Positions 29,009 to 40,051 are shown, counted from the stretch's first letter. The stretch: DNA of 64,000 nt from Pseudacidovorax sp. NFM-22 (GCF_021401245.1 NZ_JACBFY010000003.1:310001-374000); one strand, 5' to 3'. Notes: generated from the letters alone by a model not told the origin. Numbers and translations are program-made.

Positions 29009-29593
29009 ATGGCACAGCCATCCAGCACGCCGCGCATGACGGAGGCGGACTATTTGGCCTGGGAATCGACCCAGGCACGACGGCACGAGTACGTGGAAGG
29101 CCGCGTCTACGCGGTGCACGACGAGGCCGAACCGGCCCCCGCCGACGCCGCGGACCCGCGCGCGGCGGTGGCGCTGAACCTCGCGGCGGCGCTGCGCGCG
29201 CATCTGCGCGGCACCGCATGCCGTGTCCATCGGGGGGAGCTGCGGCTGTACCTGCCCGGTGCGGCGGCCTATCTGTACCCCGACCTGGTGGTCAGCTGCC
29301 CGGGCGCGGCCCGCGAAAGGCGGGTGCCGGCCGCCGAGCCGGTGTTCATCGCCGACGTGCTCTCCCCCGGGACCGGCAGCCTGTACCCCGGGGTGCGCTT
29401 CACGCATTACCGCGGACTGCCCTCGCTGCGCGAATACCTGCTGATCGACGCCCATCGCCGTGGCATCGACCTCTACCGCAAGGGCGCCGACGGCCTGTGG
29501 GCCTTGCAGCAATGGGCGCCGGGCGAGGCGGTGCCGCTCGCCAGCCTCGACCTGCGCCTGCCCGCCGCCGCGCTGTTCGCCGGCCTGCCCTGA
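29009..29593 (+). CDS. Uma2 family (DUF820) putative endonuclease
   Basis: A 194-aa protein of the Uma2 family, which has a PD-(D/E)xK nuclease fold and is abundant in cyanobacteria. The family start MTEADYLAWESTQARRHEYVEGRVYAV is clear. The first catalytic acid is D92 (YPDLVV). At the second acid, where the family has E in EVLSP or EILSP, this protein has D116 (ADVLSPGT). The following YRGLPSLREYLLIDAHRRGIDLYRKG is standard. The role of such proteins is not established; a GGGAG Shine-Dalgarno precedes the start. Confidence 0.85.
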   Translation: MAQPSSTPRMTEADYLAWESTQARRHEYVEGRVYAVHDEAEPAPADAADPRAAVALNLAAALRAHLRGTACRVHRGELRLYLPGAAAYLYPDLVVSCPGAARERRVPAAEPVFIADVLSPGTGSLYPGVRFTHYRGLPSLREYLLIDAHRRGIDLYRKGADGLWALQQWAPGEAVPLASLDLRLPAAALFAGLP

Positions 29594-29611
29594 GGCGGCT
29601 TCCCGCAGGGG

Positions 29612-29627
29612 CTGGATGGGCATCCAG
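29612..29627. repeat. Perfect palindrome upstream of parE
   Basis: CTGGATG, two bases, CATCCAG, located 21 bases before the parE -10 box. It could be an operator or the terminator stem of the Uma2 gene (there is no T-run). Confidence 0.35.
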
Positions 29628-29647
29628 TCCAGGCCATGGGTCGTGAC

Positions 29648-29653
29648 TACAAT
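29648..29653 (+). promoter_or_regulatory. -10 box (TACAAT) of parE
   Basis: TACAAT ends eight bases before the parE ATG, and no Shine-Dalgarno lies between, so a leaderless transcript is likely. No clear -35 is seen. Confidence 0.42.
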
Positions 29654-29661
29654 CCGCCGCC

Positions 29662-31638
29662 ATGGCAACCCCCAGCAAGACGCCTTCCGGCTACTCGGAA
29701 GGTTCCATCCGCGTCCTCAAGGGCCTGGAGCCCGTCAAGCAGCGGCCGGGCATGTACACCCGCACCGACAACCCGCTGCACATCATCCAGGAAGTGATCG
29801 ACAACGCCGCCGACGAGGCGTTGGCCGGTTTCGGCAAGAAGATCAAGCTCACGCTGCACACCGACGGCTCGGTCAGCGTCGAGGACGACGGCCGCGGCAT
29901 TCCCTTCGGCCTGCATCCCGAGGAAAAGGCCCCGGTCATCGAGCTGGTCTACACCCGGCTGCACGCCGGCGGCAAGTTCGACAAGGGCCAGGGCGGCGCC
30001 TACAGCTTCTCGGGCGGCCTGCACGGCGTGGGCGTGTCGGTGACCAACGCGCTGTCCACGCGGCTGGAAGTCGTCTCGCACCGCGAGGGCCAGGTGGCCC
30101 GCCTCGTCTTCGGCGCCGGCGACGTGATCGAGCCGCTGCAGCTACGCGCACAGGGCAGCGGCGACCGCAGGCAGGGCACCACCGTCCGCGCCTGGCCCGA
30201 CGCCAAATACTTCGAATCGGCCGCCTTCCCCATGGGCGAGCTCACGCACCTGCTGCGCAGCAAGGCGGTGCTGATGCCCGGCGTGGCCGTCAGCCTGACG
30301 GTCGAGAAGAGCGGCGAGACGCAGCAGTGGCTCTACAAGGGCGGCCTGCGCGACTACCTCATGCAGACGCTCACCGCCGATCCGGTGATCCCGCTCTTCG
30401 AGGGCGCCGGCCATGCCGACAGGAACACCGAGACCTTCGCCGAAGGCGAGGGCGCTGAATGGTGCGTCGCCTTCACCGAAGAAGGCCAGCCGGTGCGCGA
30501 GAGCTATGTCAACCTGATTCCCACCAGCGCCGGCGGCACGCACGAGAGCGGCCTGCGCGACGGCCTGTTCAATGCCGTCAAGAGCTTCATCGAGCTGCAT
30601 TCGCTGCTGCCCAAGGGCGTCAAGTTGCTGCCGGAGGACGTCTTCGCCCGCGCCAGCTACGTGCTGTCGGCCAAGGTGCTCGATCCGCAGTTCCAGGGCC
30701 AGATCAAGGAGCGGCTCAATTCGCGCGACGCGGTGCGGCTGGTCTCCAGCTTCGTGCGGCCGGCGCTGGAGCTGTGGCTCAACCAGCACGTCGACTACGG
30801 CAAGAAGCTGGCCGAACTCGCCATCAAGGCGGCGCAGACCCGCCAGCGCGCCGGCCAGAAGGTCGAGAAGCGCAAGGGCTCCGGCGTGGCCGTGCTGCCC
30901 GGCAAGCTCACCGACTGCGAAAGCCGCGACATCGGCCACAACGAACTCTTCCTGGTCGAGGGCGACTCCGCCGGCGGCAGCGCCAAGATGGGCCGCGACA
31001 AGGAATGCCAGGCCATCCTGCCCCTGCGCGGCAAGGTGCTCAACACCTGGGAAGTGGAGCGCGACCGCCTGTTCGCCAACACCGAGATCCACGACATGTC
31101 CGTGGCCATCGGCGTCGATCCGCACGGCCCCAACGACACGCCCGACCTGTCGGGCCTGCGCTACGGCAAGGTCTGCATCCTGTCCGATGCCGACGTGGAC
31201 GGCTCGCACATCCAGGTGCTGCTGCTCACGCTCTTCTTCCGTCACTTCCCCAAGCTGATCGATGCCGGCCATGTGTACGTGGCGCGGCCGCCGCTGTTCC
31301 GCGTCGATGCGCCCGCCCGCGGCAAGAAGCCGGCCGCCAAGTTCTACGCGCTGGACGAGGCCGAGCTCACCGCCATCCTCGACAAGCTGCGCAAGGACGG
31401 CGTGGCCGAGGGCAAGTGGAGCATCAGCCGCTTCAAGGGCCTGGGCGAGATGAGCGCCGAGCAGCTGTGGGAGACCACGCTCAACCCCGACACCCGTCGC
31501 CTGCTGCAGGTGCGCCTGGGTCGGCTGGACTTCAGCCACACGCAGGGCGAGATCACCAAGCTCATGGGCAAGGGTGAGGCCGCCGCCCGCCGCGAGCTGA
31601 TGGAACTGCGCGCGGACGACGTAGAGATCGACGTATGA
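29662..31638 (+). CDS. parE: DNA topoisomerase IV subunit B
   Basis: A 658-aa ATPase subunit of topoisomerase IV, which decatenates daughter chromosomes. The GHKL ATPase shows IDNAADEAL, DDGRGIPFGL and the GGLHGVGVSVTNALS lid region. The TOPRIM domain has E433 in VEGDSAGGSA and the D509-x-D511-x-D513 triad in DADVDGSHI. The C-terminal GLGEMSAEQLWETT motif is also present. The last codons overlap the open frame of the next gene, but the true start of that gene lies about 200 bases further on. Confidence 0.97.
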   Translation: MATPSKTPSGYSEGSIRVLKGLEPVKQRPGMYTRTDNPLHIIQEVIDNAADEALAGFGKKIKLTLHTDGSVSVEDDGRGIPFGLHPEEKAPVIELVYTRLHAGGKFDKGQGGAYSFSGGLHGVGVSVTNALSTRLEVVSHREGQVARLVFGAGDVIEPLQLRAQGSGDRRQGTTVRAWPDAKYFESAAFPMGELTHLLRSKAVLMPGVAVSLTVEKSGETQQWLYKGGLRDYLMQTLTADPVIPLFEGAGHADRNTETFAEGEGAEWCVAFTEEGQPVRESYVNLIPTSAGGTHESGLRDGLFNAVKSFIELHSLLPKGVKLLPEDVFARASYVLSAKVLDPQFQGQIKERLNSRDAVRLVSSFVRPALELWLNQHVDYGKKLAELAIKAAQTRQRAGQKVEKRKGSGVAVLPGKLTDCESRDIGHNELFLVEGDSAGGSAKMGRDKECQAILPLRGKVLNTWEVERDRLFANTEIHDMSVAIGVDPHGPNDTPDLSGLRYGKVCILSDADVDGSHIQVLLLTLFFRHFPKLIDAGHVYVARPPLFRVDAPARGKKPAAKFYALDEAELTAILDKLRKDGVAEGKWSISRFKGLGEMSAEQLWETTLNPDTRRLLQVRLGRLDFSHTQGEITKLMGKGEAAARRELMELRADDVEIDV

Positions 31639-31672
31639 GGGCCATGGCCGTCGCCAAGGGGCTTTCTTCGCT

Positions 31673-31705
31673 CCTCTCCCCGCTGGGGAGAGGTGGGGTG
31701 AGGGG
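31673..31705 (+). repeat. REP-like palindromic repeat, copy A
   Basis: A perfect 9-bp hairpin CCTCTCCCC-GCT-GGGGAGAGG is followed by TGGGGTGAGGGG. It is the same family as the copies at 40,860-41,108. Confidence 0.72.
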
Positions 31706-31794
31706 CCGCGGGCGTTCGATGGACCGGGGCGTTGGCTTGGGCGGTGAGGCTGTTCAAGTTCTTGGGGGCGATGGGGCGCGCCGGTGGGTGCTGG

Positions 31795-31832
31795 CCCCCA
31801 CCCCAACCCTCCCCCAGGGGGGGAGGGGGCGG
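31795..31832 (-). repeat. REP-like palindromic repeat, copy B (inverted to copy A)
   Basis: CCCCCACCCCAACC, then a 9-bp hairpin CCCTCCCCC/GGGGGAGGG. It faces copy A across about 90 bases, like a BIME pair. The right arm contains GGAGGGGG at 31,822-31,829, which is also the Shine-Dalgarno of the lytic transglycosylase gene. Confidence 0.65.
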
Positions 31833-32816
31833 ATGCGGGCGCTCGGCCTTGCAGTGGGTGCGCTCTTCGTCGCCGCCTCCGCCCATGCCGCCCTCTACGG
31901 CTACACCGACGAGCGCGGCGTGGCCCACTTCTCGGCCGAGAAGCTCGATGCCCGCTACCAGCTGGTGCTGCGTGACGACACGGCCGGCAGGTTCGGTGCC
32001 GACGACGCGGTGCCGGCCGAGGCGGCGCAGGCGCTGCAGCAACTGCTGACCCGCCGCACCGGCGCCGCCGCGAGCGGCACCGTCTACGGCTACCTCGATC
32101 CCCAGGGCCAGCCGCATTTCGCCGACACCCGGGCCGATGAGCGCTACGAGCTGATCGTGCGCGACGGCGAGGTCCTCAACAGCCGCTGGAATCCCATCGA
32201 CCGCCGCCGTCCGCTGCCCCCCGTGGCCATGCCCAATGGCGAGCCGCCGCGCAAGGGCCTGCTGGCGCTGGTCGAAAAGCCGCCGCTCTCGCCCGCCGCG
32301 CAGACGGCGCTGCGCGAGGCCGCCCGCAAGCACGGGCTGGACGAATCGCTGCTGCACGCGCTGATGGCCGCCGAATCCGGCTTCGACATCGACGCCGTCT
32401 CGCCCAAGGGCGCCGTCGGCCTGATGCAGCTGATGCCCGCCACCGCCGAGCGCTATGGCGTGCGTGCCGACGCCAAGCAGACGGTGGCCCACAAGCTGAC
32501 CGACCCGCGCATCAACATCGCCGCCGGCAGCCGCTACTTCAGCGACCTGCTCAAGATGTTCGACGGCAGCATGGAACTCGCCCTGGCCGCCTACAACGCG
32601 GGCGAGGGTGCCGTGCAGCGCGCAGGCCGCCGCATTCCCGACTACCGCGAGACGCAGAACTACGTGAAGACGGTGATGCAGCTTTATGCGCACCTCAAGC
32701 CCTCGGCCTCCTCGCGCGTGCTCACGGCCAGCGTGAACCGCGCCGGCAAGCCCGCCACGCGCGTGCGCATGGAAATTGCGCCGCCCTCTGCCGAGCGCGA
32801 CGCCGGCGCCGAGTAG
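31833..32816 (+). CDS. Lytic transglycosylase with DUF4124-like modules
   Basis: A 327-aa exported peptidoglycan lytic transglycosylase. Signal peptide residues 1-19 (LFVAASAHA). Two DUF4124-like beta units follow: ALYGYTDERGVAHFSAEKLDARYQLVLRDD (about 20-50) and TVYGYLDPQGQPHFADTRADERYELIVRD (about 83-112). The SLT domain (about 155-290) has the catalytic E181 in AAESGFDIDAVS, the GLMQLMPATAERYGV motif and the AYNAGEGAV motif. The reading frame is open to 31,635, but that upstream part translates the REP-like repeats. The ATG at 31,833 with its strong Shine-Dalgarno and signal peptide is the real start. Confidence 0.88.
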   Translation: MRALGLAVGALFVAASAHAALYGYTDERGVAHFSAEKLDARYQLVLRDDTAGRFGADDAVPAEAAQALQQLLTRRTGAAASGTVYGYLDPQGQPHFADTRADERYELIVRDGEVLNSRWNPIDRRRPLPPVAMPNGEPPRKGLLALVEKPPLSPAAQTALREAARKHGLDESLLHALMAAESGFDIDAVSPKGAVGLMQLMPATAERYGVRADAKQTVAHKLTDPRINIAAGSRYFSDLLKMFDGSMELALAAYNAGEGAVQRAGRRIPDYRETQNYVKTVMQLYAHLKPSASSRVLTASVNRAGKPATRVRMEIAPPSAERDAGAE

Positions 32817-33019
32817 TGCGCCATGACCGATGCCGGCCTGCCGCTCGGCAGGATGCTTCGCGCACCGAGGCCGCAGGCCCGGTGGCCGCGGAGGCGATGG
32901 CCCCCTTCACGCTGATCCCGCCCTTCTGCGCCGCCCACCCGTAGCAGAACGCAAACCACCCCAACGACCGACGGCTGCCTGATGCAGCCGCCCGCCAGAA
33001 CCCGACTTTCCGCAAGACG

Positions 33020-35388
<2,369 letters not shown>

Positions 35389-35389
<1 letters not shown>

Positions 35390-35580
35390 TGGGTGGTATC
35401 GACTTCAGCACCCTCGGCCTGGTGCTCGGCGCCGTGGCCGGCCTCGTGAGCTTCTGGCTCGGCCGCAAGCTCAGCGCGCGGCGGCGCGAGCGCAAGCGGG
35501 AGAAGGAAGAAGCCGCGCGCCGAGCGACGGAGACACGTCAGCAACGTCGGGCACGGGAACGGCGGGCAGGACCTCGCTGA
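35389..35580 (+). CDS. 63-aa single-span membrane protein after parC
   Basis: One N-terminal transmembrane helix (STLGLVLGAVAGLVSFWLG) is followed by a strongly charged, Arg-rich tail (KLSARRRERKREKEEAARRATETRQQRRARER). The ATG overlaps the parC stop (TGATG), which suggests coupling. The 3' 110 bases overlap the end of the convergent GT2 gene, so one of the two C-termini may be longer or shorter than drawn. The function is unknown. Confidence 0.55.
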
Positions 35581-36241
35581 GGCTGCGCGCCATCGCCAGC
35601 AGCGTGTCGCCGAAGCCGCCGCGCGCACGCGCCTGCGGGCGGGCGCTGGTCCACACGCGGGGCAGGGCGCTCCAGGCAATGCGGGCGCCGGTGCGCGCCA
35701 GTGCGTCCACCAGCGCCACGTCCTCGCTGCAGTGCAGCGGGGCAAAGCCGCCGGCGCGCCGGTAGGCCTCGGCACTCACGCCCAGGTTGGCGCCATGGAT
35801 GTGGCGGTGACCGTCGGCATCGCGGTAGTGGTGGTCGAAGTGGGCCTGCAGCCGGTCGGCCAGGGGGCCGTGCGCCGACCAGTCGTCCACGGCCACGCTG
35901 CCGCACACGGCGTCGGCCCGCAGCGCCAGTTGCGCGGCCAGCCAGCGCGTATCGACGCGCGTGTCCGCATCGGTGAAAGCCAGCCAGCGCGCGCCCGCGG
36001 CCAGAAGCCAGTCGGCGCCGGCCGCCCTGGCCGTGCCGACGTTGCGTGCCTCGATGGGCAGCGTCCAGGCGCCCGCATCGCGGGCGAGCCGCGCCGTGTC
36101 GTCGGCACAGGCGTCCAGCACCACCACCACGCGCACCGCCTCGCCCTGCAGGTCCGGATGGGCGGCTGCGACGCGCACGGCGGCCAGCGTGGCGGCGATG
36201 TGGGCCTCCTCGTCGTGGGCTGGAATGGCCACACCGATCAA
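35471..36241 (-). CDS. Family 2 glycosyltransferase
   Basis: A 256-aa GT-A glycosyltransferase: IGVAIPAHDEEAHIAATLAAV at the start, VVVVLDACADDTARLA, a DxD-like motif in LAFTDADTRVD and the acceptor-side segment RAGGFAPLHCSEDVALVDAL, in which the acidic pair is the likely catalytic base. The start is a TTG at 36241 that overlaps the stop of the methyltransferase gene (TTGA). It is the last member of a four-gene cassette. Donor and acceptor are unknown. Confidence 0.82.
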   Translation of the reverse strand: MIGVAIPAHDEEAHIAATLAAVRVAAAHPDLQGEAVRVVVVLDACADDTARLARDAGAWTLPIEARNVGTARAAGADWLLAAGARWLAFTDADTRVDTRWLAAQLALRADAVCGSVAVDDWSAHGPLADRLQAHFDHHYRDADGHRHIHGANLGVSAEAYRRAGGFAPLHCSEDVALVDALARTGARIAWSALPRVWTSARPQARARGGFGDTLLAMARSLSEVLPAVPVPDVADVSPSLGARLLPSPACARAAAR

Positions 36242-36876
36242 CGCACGCCCTCCTGCTGCGCCACGGAGCGGCGCTCGCGCTGCCACACGTGCAGCAGGAA
36301 GTCGTCCTCCTCGTGGCGGACGACGCGGTACAGGCCCAGACCTTCCAGCACGCGGTGCACTTCGGCGGTGGCGGTGCGGCGGCCCTCGAAGTCCGGCCGC
36401 CAGTCGCAGGCCACCAGCACGCCGTCGGGCGCCAGCGTGGCGGTGCAGCAGTGCGCCACGCGGGCCACGTCGATACGGGGCAGGAAGTAGCTCACTTCGC
36501 TGAGCACGATGAGGTCGAAGCGCTCGGCCGTCGGCCAGTCCTGCGGCAGCGTGCGCTGTTCGACCCGCACATGGGCCTGGCCGGAGAGGCGCTTGGCGGC
36601 CGTGGCCACCGCACGGGGATGGAAGTCGCTGCACAACAGCGCGTCGCAACGCGTGGCGAGCGCGGCGCTCAGCTCGGCGGCGCCGCAGCCGGGCTCGTAG
36701 GCGCGCCGGAAGCGCGGGCGGGGCAGGGCGGCCAGCAGCACGTCGCGCTTGCGGCGCTCGTACCAGCGGGTGCGCAGGCCGTAGGGGTCGTCCTGCTGCG
36801 CATAGATGTCGTCGAAATAGCGCTGCCCGCTCTCGGCGTGATCGGCGGTGGGATGGGCATGGAAGGAGGACATCAC
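36238..36876 (-). CDS. NodS-like SAM-dependent methyltransferase
   Basis: A 212-aa methyltransferase resembling NodS, which N-methylates a deacetylated glucosamine in rhizobial Nod-factor synthesis. It has the N-terminal RYFDDIYAQQDDPYGLRTRWYERRKRDVLLAALP stretch of that family, motif I RAYEPGCGAAELSAALA, and the FDLIVLSEVSYFLP region. It is preceded by a PIG-L deacetylase, which could supply the free amine, and is coupled to the GT2 gene by a TTGA overlap. The N-methylation role is inferred from family and context. Confidence 0.83.
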   Translation of the reverse strand: MMSSFHAHPTADHAESGQRYFDDIYAQQDDPYGLRTRWYERRKRDVLLAALPRPRFRRAYEPGCGAAELSAALATRCDALLCSDFHPRAVATAAKRLSGQAHVRVEQRTLPQDWPTAERFDLIVLSEVSYFLPRIDVARVAHCCTATLAPDGVLVACDWRPDFEGRRTATAEVHRVLEGLGLYRVVRHEEDDFLLHVWQRERRSVAQQEGVR

Positions 36877-36894
36877 AAGCGGCTTTCCGGACTC

Positions 36895-37680
36895 TCAGGG
36901 CAGGAAGAACACCTCGAAGGGACGATTGGCACGCGCCACGGTCGTGGCCCGCAGCACGGGCCCGGCCCCGGTGCTCGGGTCCGGCGCCAGCTGGCTCGCG
37001 AAGGCGCGCATGGCCGCCTGCTTGCGGCGCGCGATGGCGGCCGGCAGGGGCAGGCGCTGCGCGCGCGCCCAGGGCATGCGCGCGTCGCCGGGGCGGGCCC
37101 AGTGCCAGGCCCACACGGGTGCCTGCAGGCAGCGGGCGCCCACGGCGCGGGCCGCCTGCGCGGTGGCACGGCCAGTGGCTTCGTGGTCGGGATGGCCGTC
37201 GAACTGCCAGGTGGTGATGACCACGTCGCGCGGACGCAGCACCGCCTGCAACTGGCGGGTGAGCTCCGCCTCCTGCGCGGCGAGCCCGCCGTCGGGCAGG
37301 CCCAGGCGCACCAGCGCCTGCGGATGCGCGCCCAGCGCCGCCAGCGCGGCCAGCGTCTCGCGCGGACGCTCCGCGGCCAGGCGCTCGGCGGGCCACAGGC
37401 GCGAGGCCGGGTGACTGGCTGCGCCATCGGTGACGGCCACCAGCGCGATGGAGCGGCCGATCTGCGTCGCCAGCGCCAGCAGGCCGCCCGCGGCCAGCAC
37501 TTCGTCGTCGGGATGCGGTGCCACCACCACGGCCCGGGCATCGGCCGGCACCAGGTCGCTGAACTGCGCGAAGGGCACGGCCGCCAAGCGGCTGCAACGG
37601 GCCCACTGCCATTCGGGCGTACCTTCACCCGGGCCGATGTGGCGGGTGGCAGGCGCTTCGGCCACGGCGGCGCCGTTCAC
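36895..37680 (-). CDS. PIG-L family deacetylase
   Basis: A 261-aa zinc deacetylase of the PIG-L/LmbE family. The metal motif PHPDDE (VVAPHPDDEVLAAGG) and the later HPDH (FDGHPDHEATG) provide the ligands. Family members remove acetyl from N-acetylglucosamine-containing substrates. The start is a GTG at 37680 that overlaps the stop of the acyl-CoA dehydrogenase-like gene (GTGA). A longer open frame exists but only shadows that gene. The methyltransferase follows after 18 bases. Confidence 0.85.
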   Translation of the reverse strand: MNGAAVAEAPATRHIGPGEGTPEWQWARCSRLAAVPFAQFSDLVPADARAVVVAPHPDDEVLAAGGLLALATQIGRSIALVAVTDGAASHPASRLWPAERLAAERPRETLAALAALGAHPQALVRLGLPDGGLAAQEAELTRQLQAVLRPRDVVITTWQFDGHPDHEATGRATAQAARAVGARCLQAPVWAWHWARPGDARMPWARAQRLPLPAAIARRKQAAMRAFASQLAPDPSTGAGPVLRATTVARANRPFEVFFLP

Positions 37681-38732
37681 AGCGCGCACCAGCCGCCGAA
37701 GGCGGCGGGCGTCCCGTCGTCGGCCAGAAGGGCCAGCGTGCCCAGCCCCGCTTCGTCGCGCTCGGCATGGCTCTGGCGCATGAACACGGGCAGGTCGGCC
37801 ATCAGGCGCGCCAGACGGGCGTCGGTGCACAGCGGGCCCGCGCCCAGCGCGCGGCCTGCGTGCTGCATCACCGTGCTCGCCGCATGCTCGACGGCAAGCC
37901 GTGCGCGCAGGGCGGTGGCCTGGGCGTCGTCGGTGGGATGGGTGTCGATCCACGAAGCGCTTTCGCGCAGCAGCGCCGCGCAGGCGCACAGCAGCGCTTC
38001 GGCCGCGCCCAGATGCGCCTGCTGGTGGGCATTAGGCCGGCCCTGGCGCAGGTGCTTGCGCATGCGCGCCGCCACGGCGGCCGCGGCACCCCACCAGCAG
38101 GCGGCGATGCCCGCGCCGCCATGCCAGAAGCCGGGTCGGTTCACGTAGTCGCCCGGCGCGCCCACGGGCGTGGCGAGCACGCCGTCGAAATCCACCTGGG
38201 CCGTGTCCGTCGGGCCCATGCCCACGGCGTGCCAGTGCTGGCTGCCGATGGTCACGCCCGGTGCGTGCATCTCCACGGCCGCAAGCCCGGGCTGGCCATC
38301 GTCGTACCAGCCACTCACCAGCGCATGGGTGAGCTGCCGGGCGCCCGAGCACCAGGCCTTGGGCCCGTGCAGCCGCAACTGGCCGCCCGGCGCCTGTTCG
38401 AAGCGCAGCCGGGCGCTGGGTGGTTCGGCGCACCAGGTGCCCCACAGGCTGCCTTCGGGGCGGGACGGACCGCGCAGCTCGTCCAGGATGGCGAGCGCGT
38501 CGGTGTGGCCTTCGTACAGCTTGGCGAGATTGAGGTCGTGGCCTGCCACTGCCGCCAGCCATTGCCAGCGCAGCAGCGTGCTGCCATGGCCGGGCAGGGG
38601 CAGCGCGTCCAGCCCTTGGCCGACCAGATGGTCCAGCGTCAATGCGGCCGTGCCCGAGTCTTCCACCAGCCGGCCGAGTACCCGCTCGGGCGGTTCGGCC
38701 AGGGGCGACGAGGAAAAGAAGGCATCGGTCAT
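37677..38732 (-). CDS. Acyl-CoA dehydrogenase-like protein
   Basis: A 351-aa flavoprotein related to acyl-CoA dehydrogenases. The middle beta domain is visible (LWGTWCAEPPSARLRFEQAPGGQLRLHGPKAWCSGARQLTHALV, with the KxWxSG-like segment of the family) and the C-terminal helical bundle follows (about 230-340). It is shorter than typical dehydrogenases (380 aa or more) because the N-terminal helical domain is reduced. It is the first gene of the four-gene cassette and coupled to the PIG-L gene. The substrate is unknown; it may not be a CoA ester. Confidence 0.75.
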   Translation of the reverse strand: MTDAFFSSSPLAEPPERVLGRLVEDSGTAALTLDHLVGQGLDALPLPGHGSTLLRWQWLAAVAGHDLNLAKLYEGHTDALAILDELRGPSRPEGSLWGTWCAEPPSARLRFEQAPGGQLRLHGPKAWCSGARQLTHALVSGWYDDGQPGLAAVEMHAPGVTIGSQHWHAVGMGPTDTAQVDFDGVLATPVGAPGDYVNRPGFWHGGAGIAACWWGAAAAVAARMRKHLRQGRPNAHQQAHLGAAEALLCACAALLRESASWIDTHPTDDAQATALRARLAVEHAASTVMQHAGRALGAGPLCTDARLARLMADLPVFMRQSHAERDEAGLGTLALLADDGTPAAFGGWCAL

Positions 38733-38936
38733 CGCGCTGGACACTAAGTTCTGGCACGCGCTGGCCGGGTCGGTCCGCGCGGGCGGCGCTGGTCGGTGCG
38801 GGCGCGCTGGCGGTGTAGGCGCGGGTGCGGTCGCGCTGCCCGCTTCAGTGCGCGACGGGGTGCGGGCGGGCGACCCCGCACAATGGCGGGCTGCGACTTT
38901 TTCTCGTCGCCCTGCATCCCACTGGAGATCCTCCGC

Positions 38937-39830
38937 ATGAACCCCCTTCGCCTCGGCATGATCGGCATCGGCCTGATGGGCCACGGCATTGCCACCAACC
39001 TGGTGAAGCACGGCCACCAGCTCACCGTGCTGGAGCACCCGGGCAACCAGCCCCTCGACGCCCTGCTGGCCGCAGGCGCCCGCACGGCGGCCACGCCCGC
39101 CGCGCTGGTGGCCGACGCCGATTACGTCATCCTCTGCGTGACCGGCTCGCCGCAGGTCGAGGCCGTGCTCGTGGGCGATGGCGGCCTGCTCAAGGCCATC
39201 AAGCCCGGCACGGTCATCATCGACTGCTCCACATCCATCCCCGATTCGACGCTGCGCATGGCCAAGGCCGTGCAGCAGGCCGGCGGCCGCTTCCTGGACG
39301 CGCCCATGACCCGCACGCCCAAGGAAGCCGCCGAAGGCCGGCTCAACCTGCTGGTCGGCGGCGATGCGGCGCTGTTCGACGAATGCCGCCCGCTGCTGGC
39401 CTGCTTTGCCGAGAACATCACGCACGCCGGCGGCGTCGGTGCCGGCCACGGCATGAAGCTGCTGCACAACTACGTCTCGCTGGGCTCGGTCGCGCTCATT
39501 GCCGAAGCCGCCGCCTGCGCGCGGCGTGCAGGCGTGTCGGCCGACGTCTTCGTCGACGTGCTCGCCAAGGGCGGCGGCGGCGGCGTGGCGCTGGAGCGGC
39601 TCAAGCCCTTCATCCTGAACAGCGACACCAGCGGCCTGCGCTTTGCCATGTCCAACGCGCAGAAGGACCTGGGCTACTACACGCAGATGGCCCACGGCTT
39701 CGACGCTGCGCAGCGCATTGCCGAGGCCGTCTATGGCACCTATGCCGGCGCCGTGGAGCAGGGCGGCGTGCAGCGCCTCGTGCCCGAACTGGTCGCGTTG
39801 CTGGCGGAGTCTGGCGGCAAGGCACGCTGA
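38937..39830 (+). CDS. 3-hydroxyisobutyrate dehydrogenase-family NAD(P) oxidoreductase
   Basis: A 297-aa beta-hydroxyacid dehydrogenase. The Rossmann motif is GMIGIGLMGHGIATNL; the substrate-binding signature lies at IIDCSTSIPDSTLRMA, the DAPMTRTPKEAAEGRLNLLVGG motif follows, and the catalytic lysine is in GAGHGMKLLHNYVSLG. Relatives act on 3-hydroxyisobutyrate, tartronate semialdehyde or 2-hydroxy-3-oxopropionate; the substrate here is open. It is preceded by GGAG and divergent from the acyl-CoA dehydrogenase-like gene by 204 bases with nothing else recognised. Confidence 0.9.
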   Translation: MNPLRLGMIGIGLMGHGIATNLVKHGHQLTVLEHPGNQPLDALLAAGARTAATPAALVADADYVILCVTGSPQVEAVLVGDGGLLKAIKPGTVIIDCSTSIPDSTLRMAKAVQQAGGRFLDAPMTRTPKEAAEGRLNLLVGGDAALFDECRPLLACFAENITHAGGVGAGHGMKLLHNYVSLGSVALIAEAAACARRAGVSADVFVDVLAKGGGGGVALERLKPFILNSDTSGLRFAMSNAQKDLGYYTQMAHGFDAAQRIAEAVYGTYAGAVEQGGVQRLVPELVALLAESGGKAR

Positions 39831-39866
39831 GCTGTCGGCAGCATCGGAAACGGCCAGAAAACGCTA

Positions 39867-39872
39867 TATACT
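39867..39872 (+). promoter_or_regulatory. Candidate -10 box of the tRNA promoter
   Basis: TATACT lies 62 bases before tRNA-Cys and is followed by a GC-rich discriminator (GCGAGG), as expected for stable RNA promoters. No good -35 is seen. Confidence 0.4.
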
Positions 39873-39934
39873 GCGAGGCTCTTCGGAACTGCAGCAGGCG
39901 CTCGCCGCCTCACCTGTACCGAAGGTCTCCCAGC

Positions 39935-40008
39935 GGCGCGATAGCAAAGCGGTTATGCCCCGGATTGCAAATCCGGTCAGTCCGGTTCGACTCCGGATCG
40001 CGCCTCCA
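39935..40008 (+). tRNA. tRNA-Cys (anticodon GCA)
   Basis: A 74-base cloverleaf with acceptor stem GGCGCGA/TCGCGCC, anticodon stem CCGGA/TCCGG around TTGCAAA (anticodon at 39,967-39,969), T arm CCGGTTCGACTCCGG and encoded CCA. It is 43 bases before tRNA-Leu and probably cotranscribed with it. Confidence 0.96.
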
Positions 40009-40051
40009 CCCCACACCCTCGTCGACGCTCCTGCTATCGTCCGCCCACGCC

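Noticed and set aside
31635-31832. N-terminal extension of the lytic transglycosylase
   Set aside because: It would translate the two REP-like repeats and put 66 residues before an otherwise perfect signal peptide.
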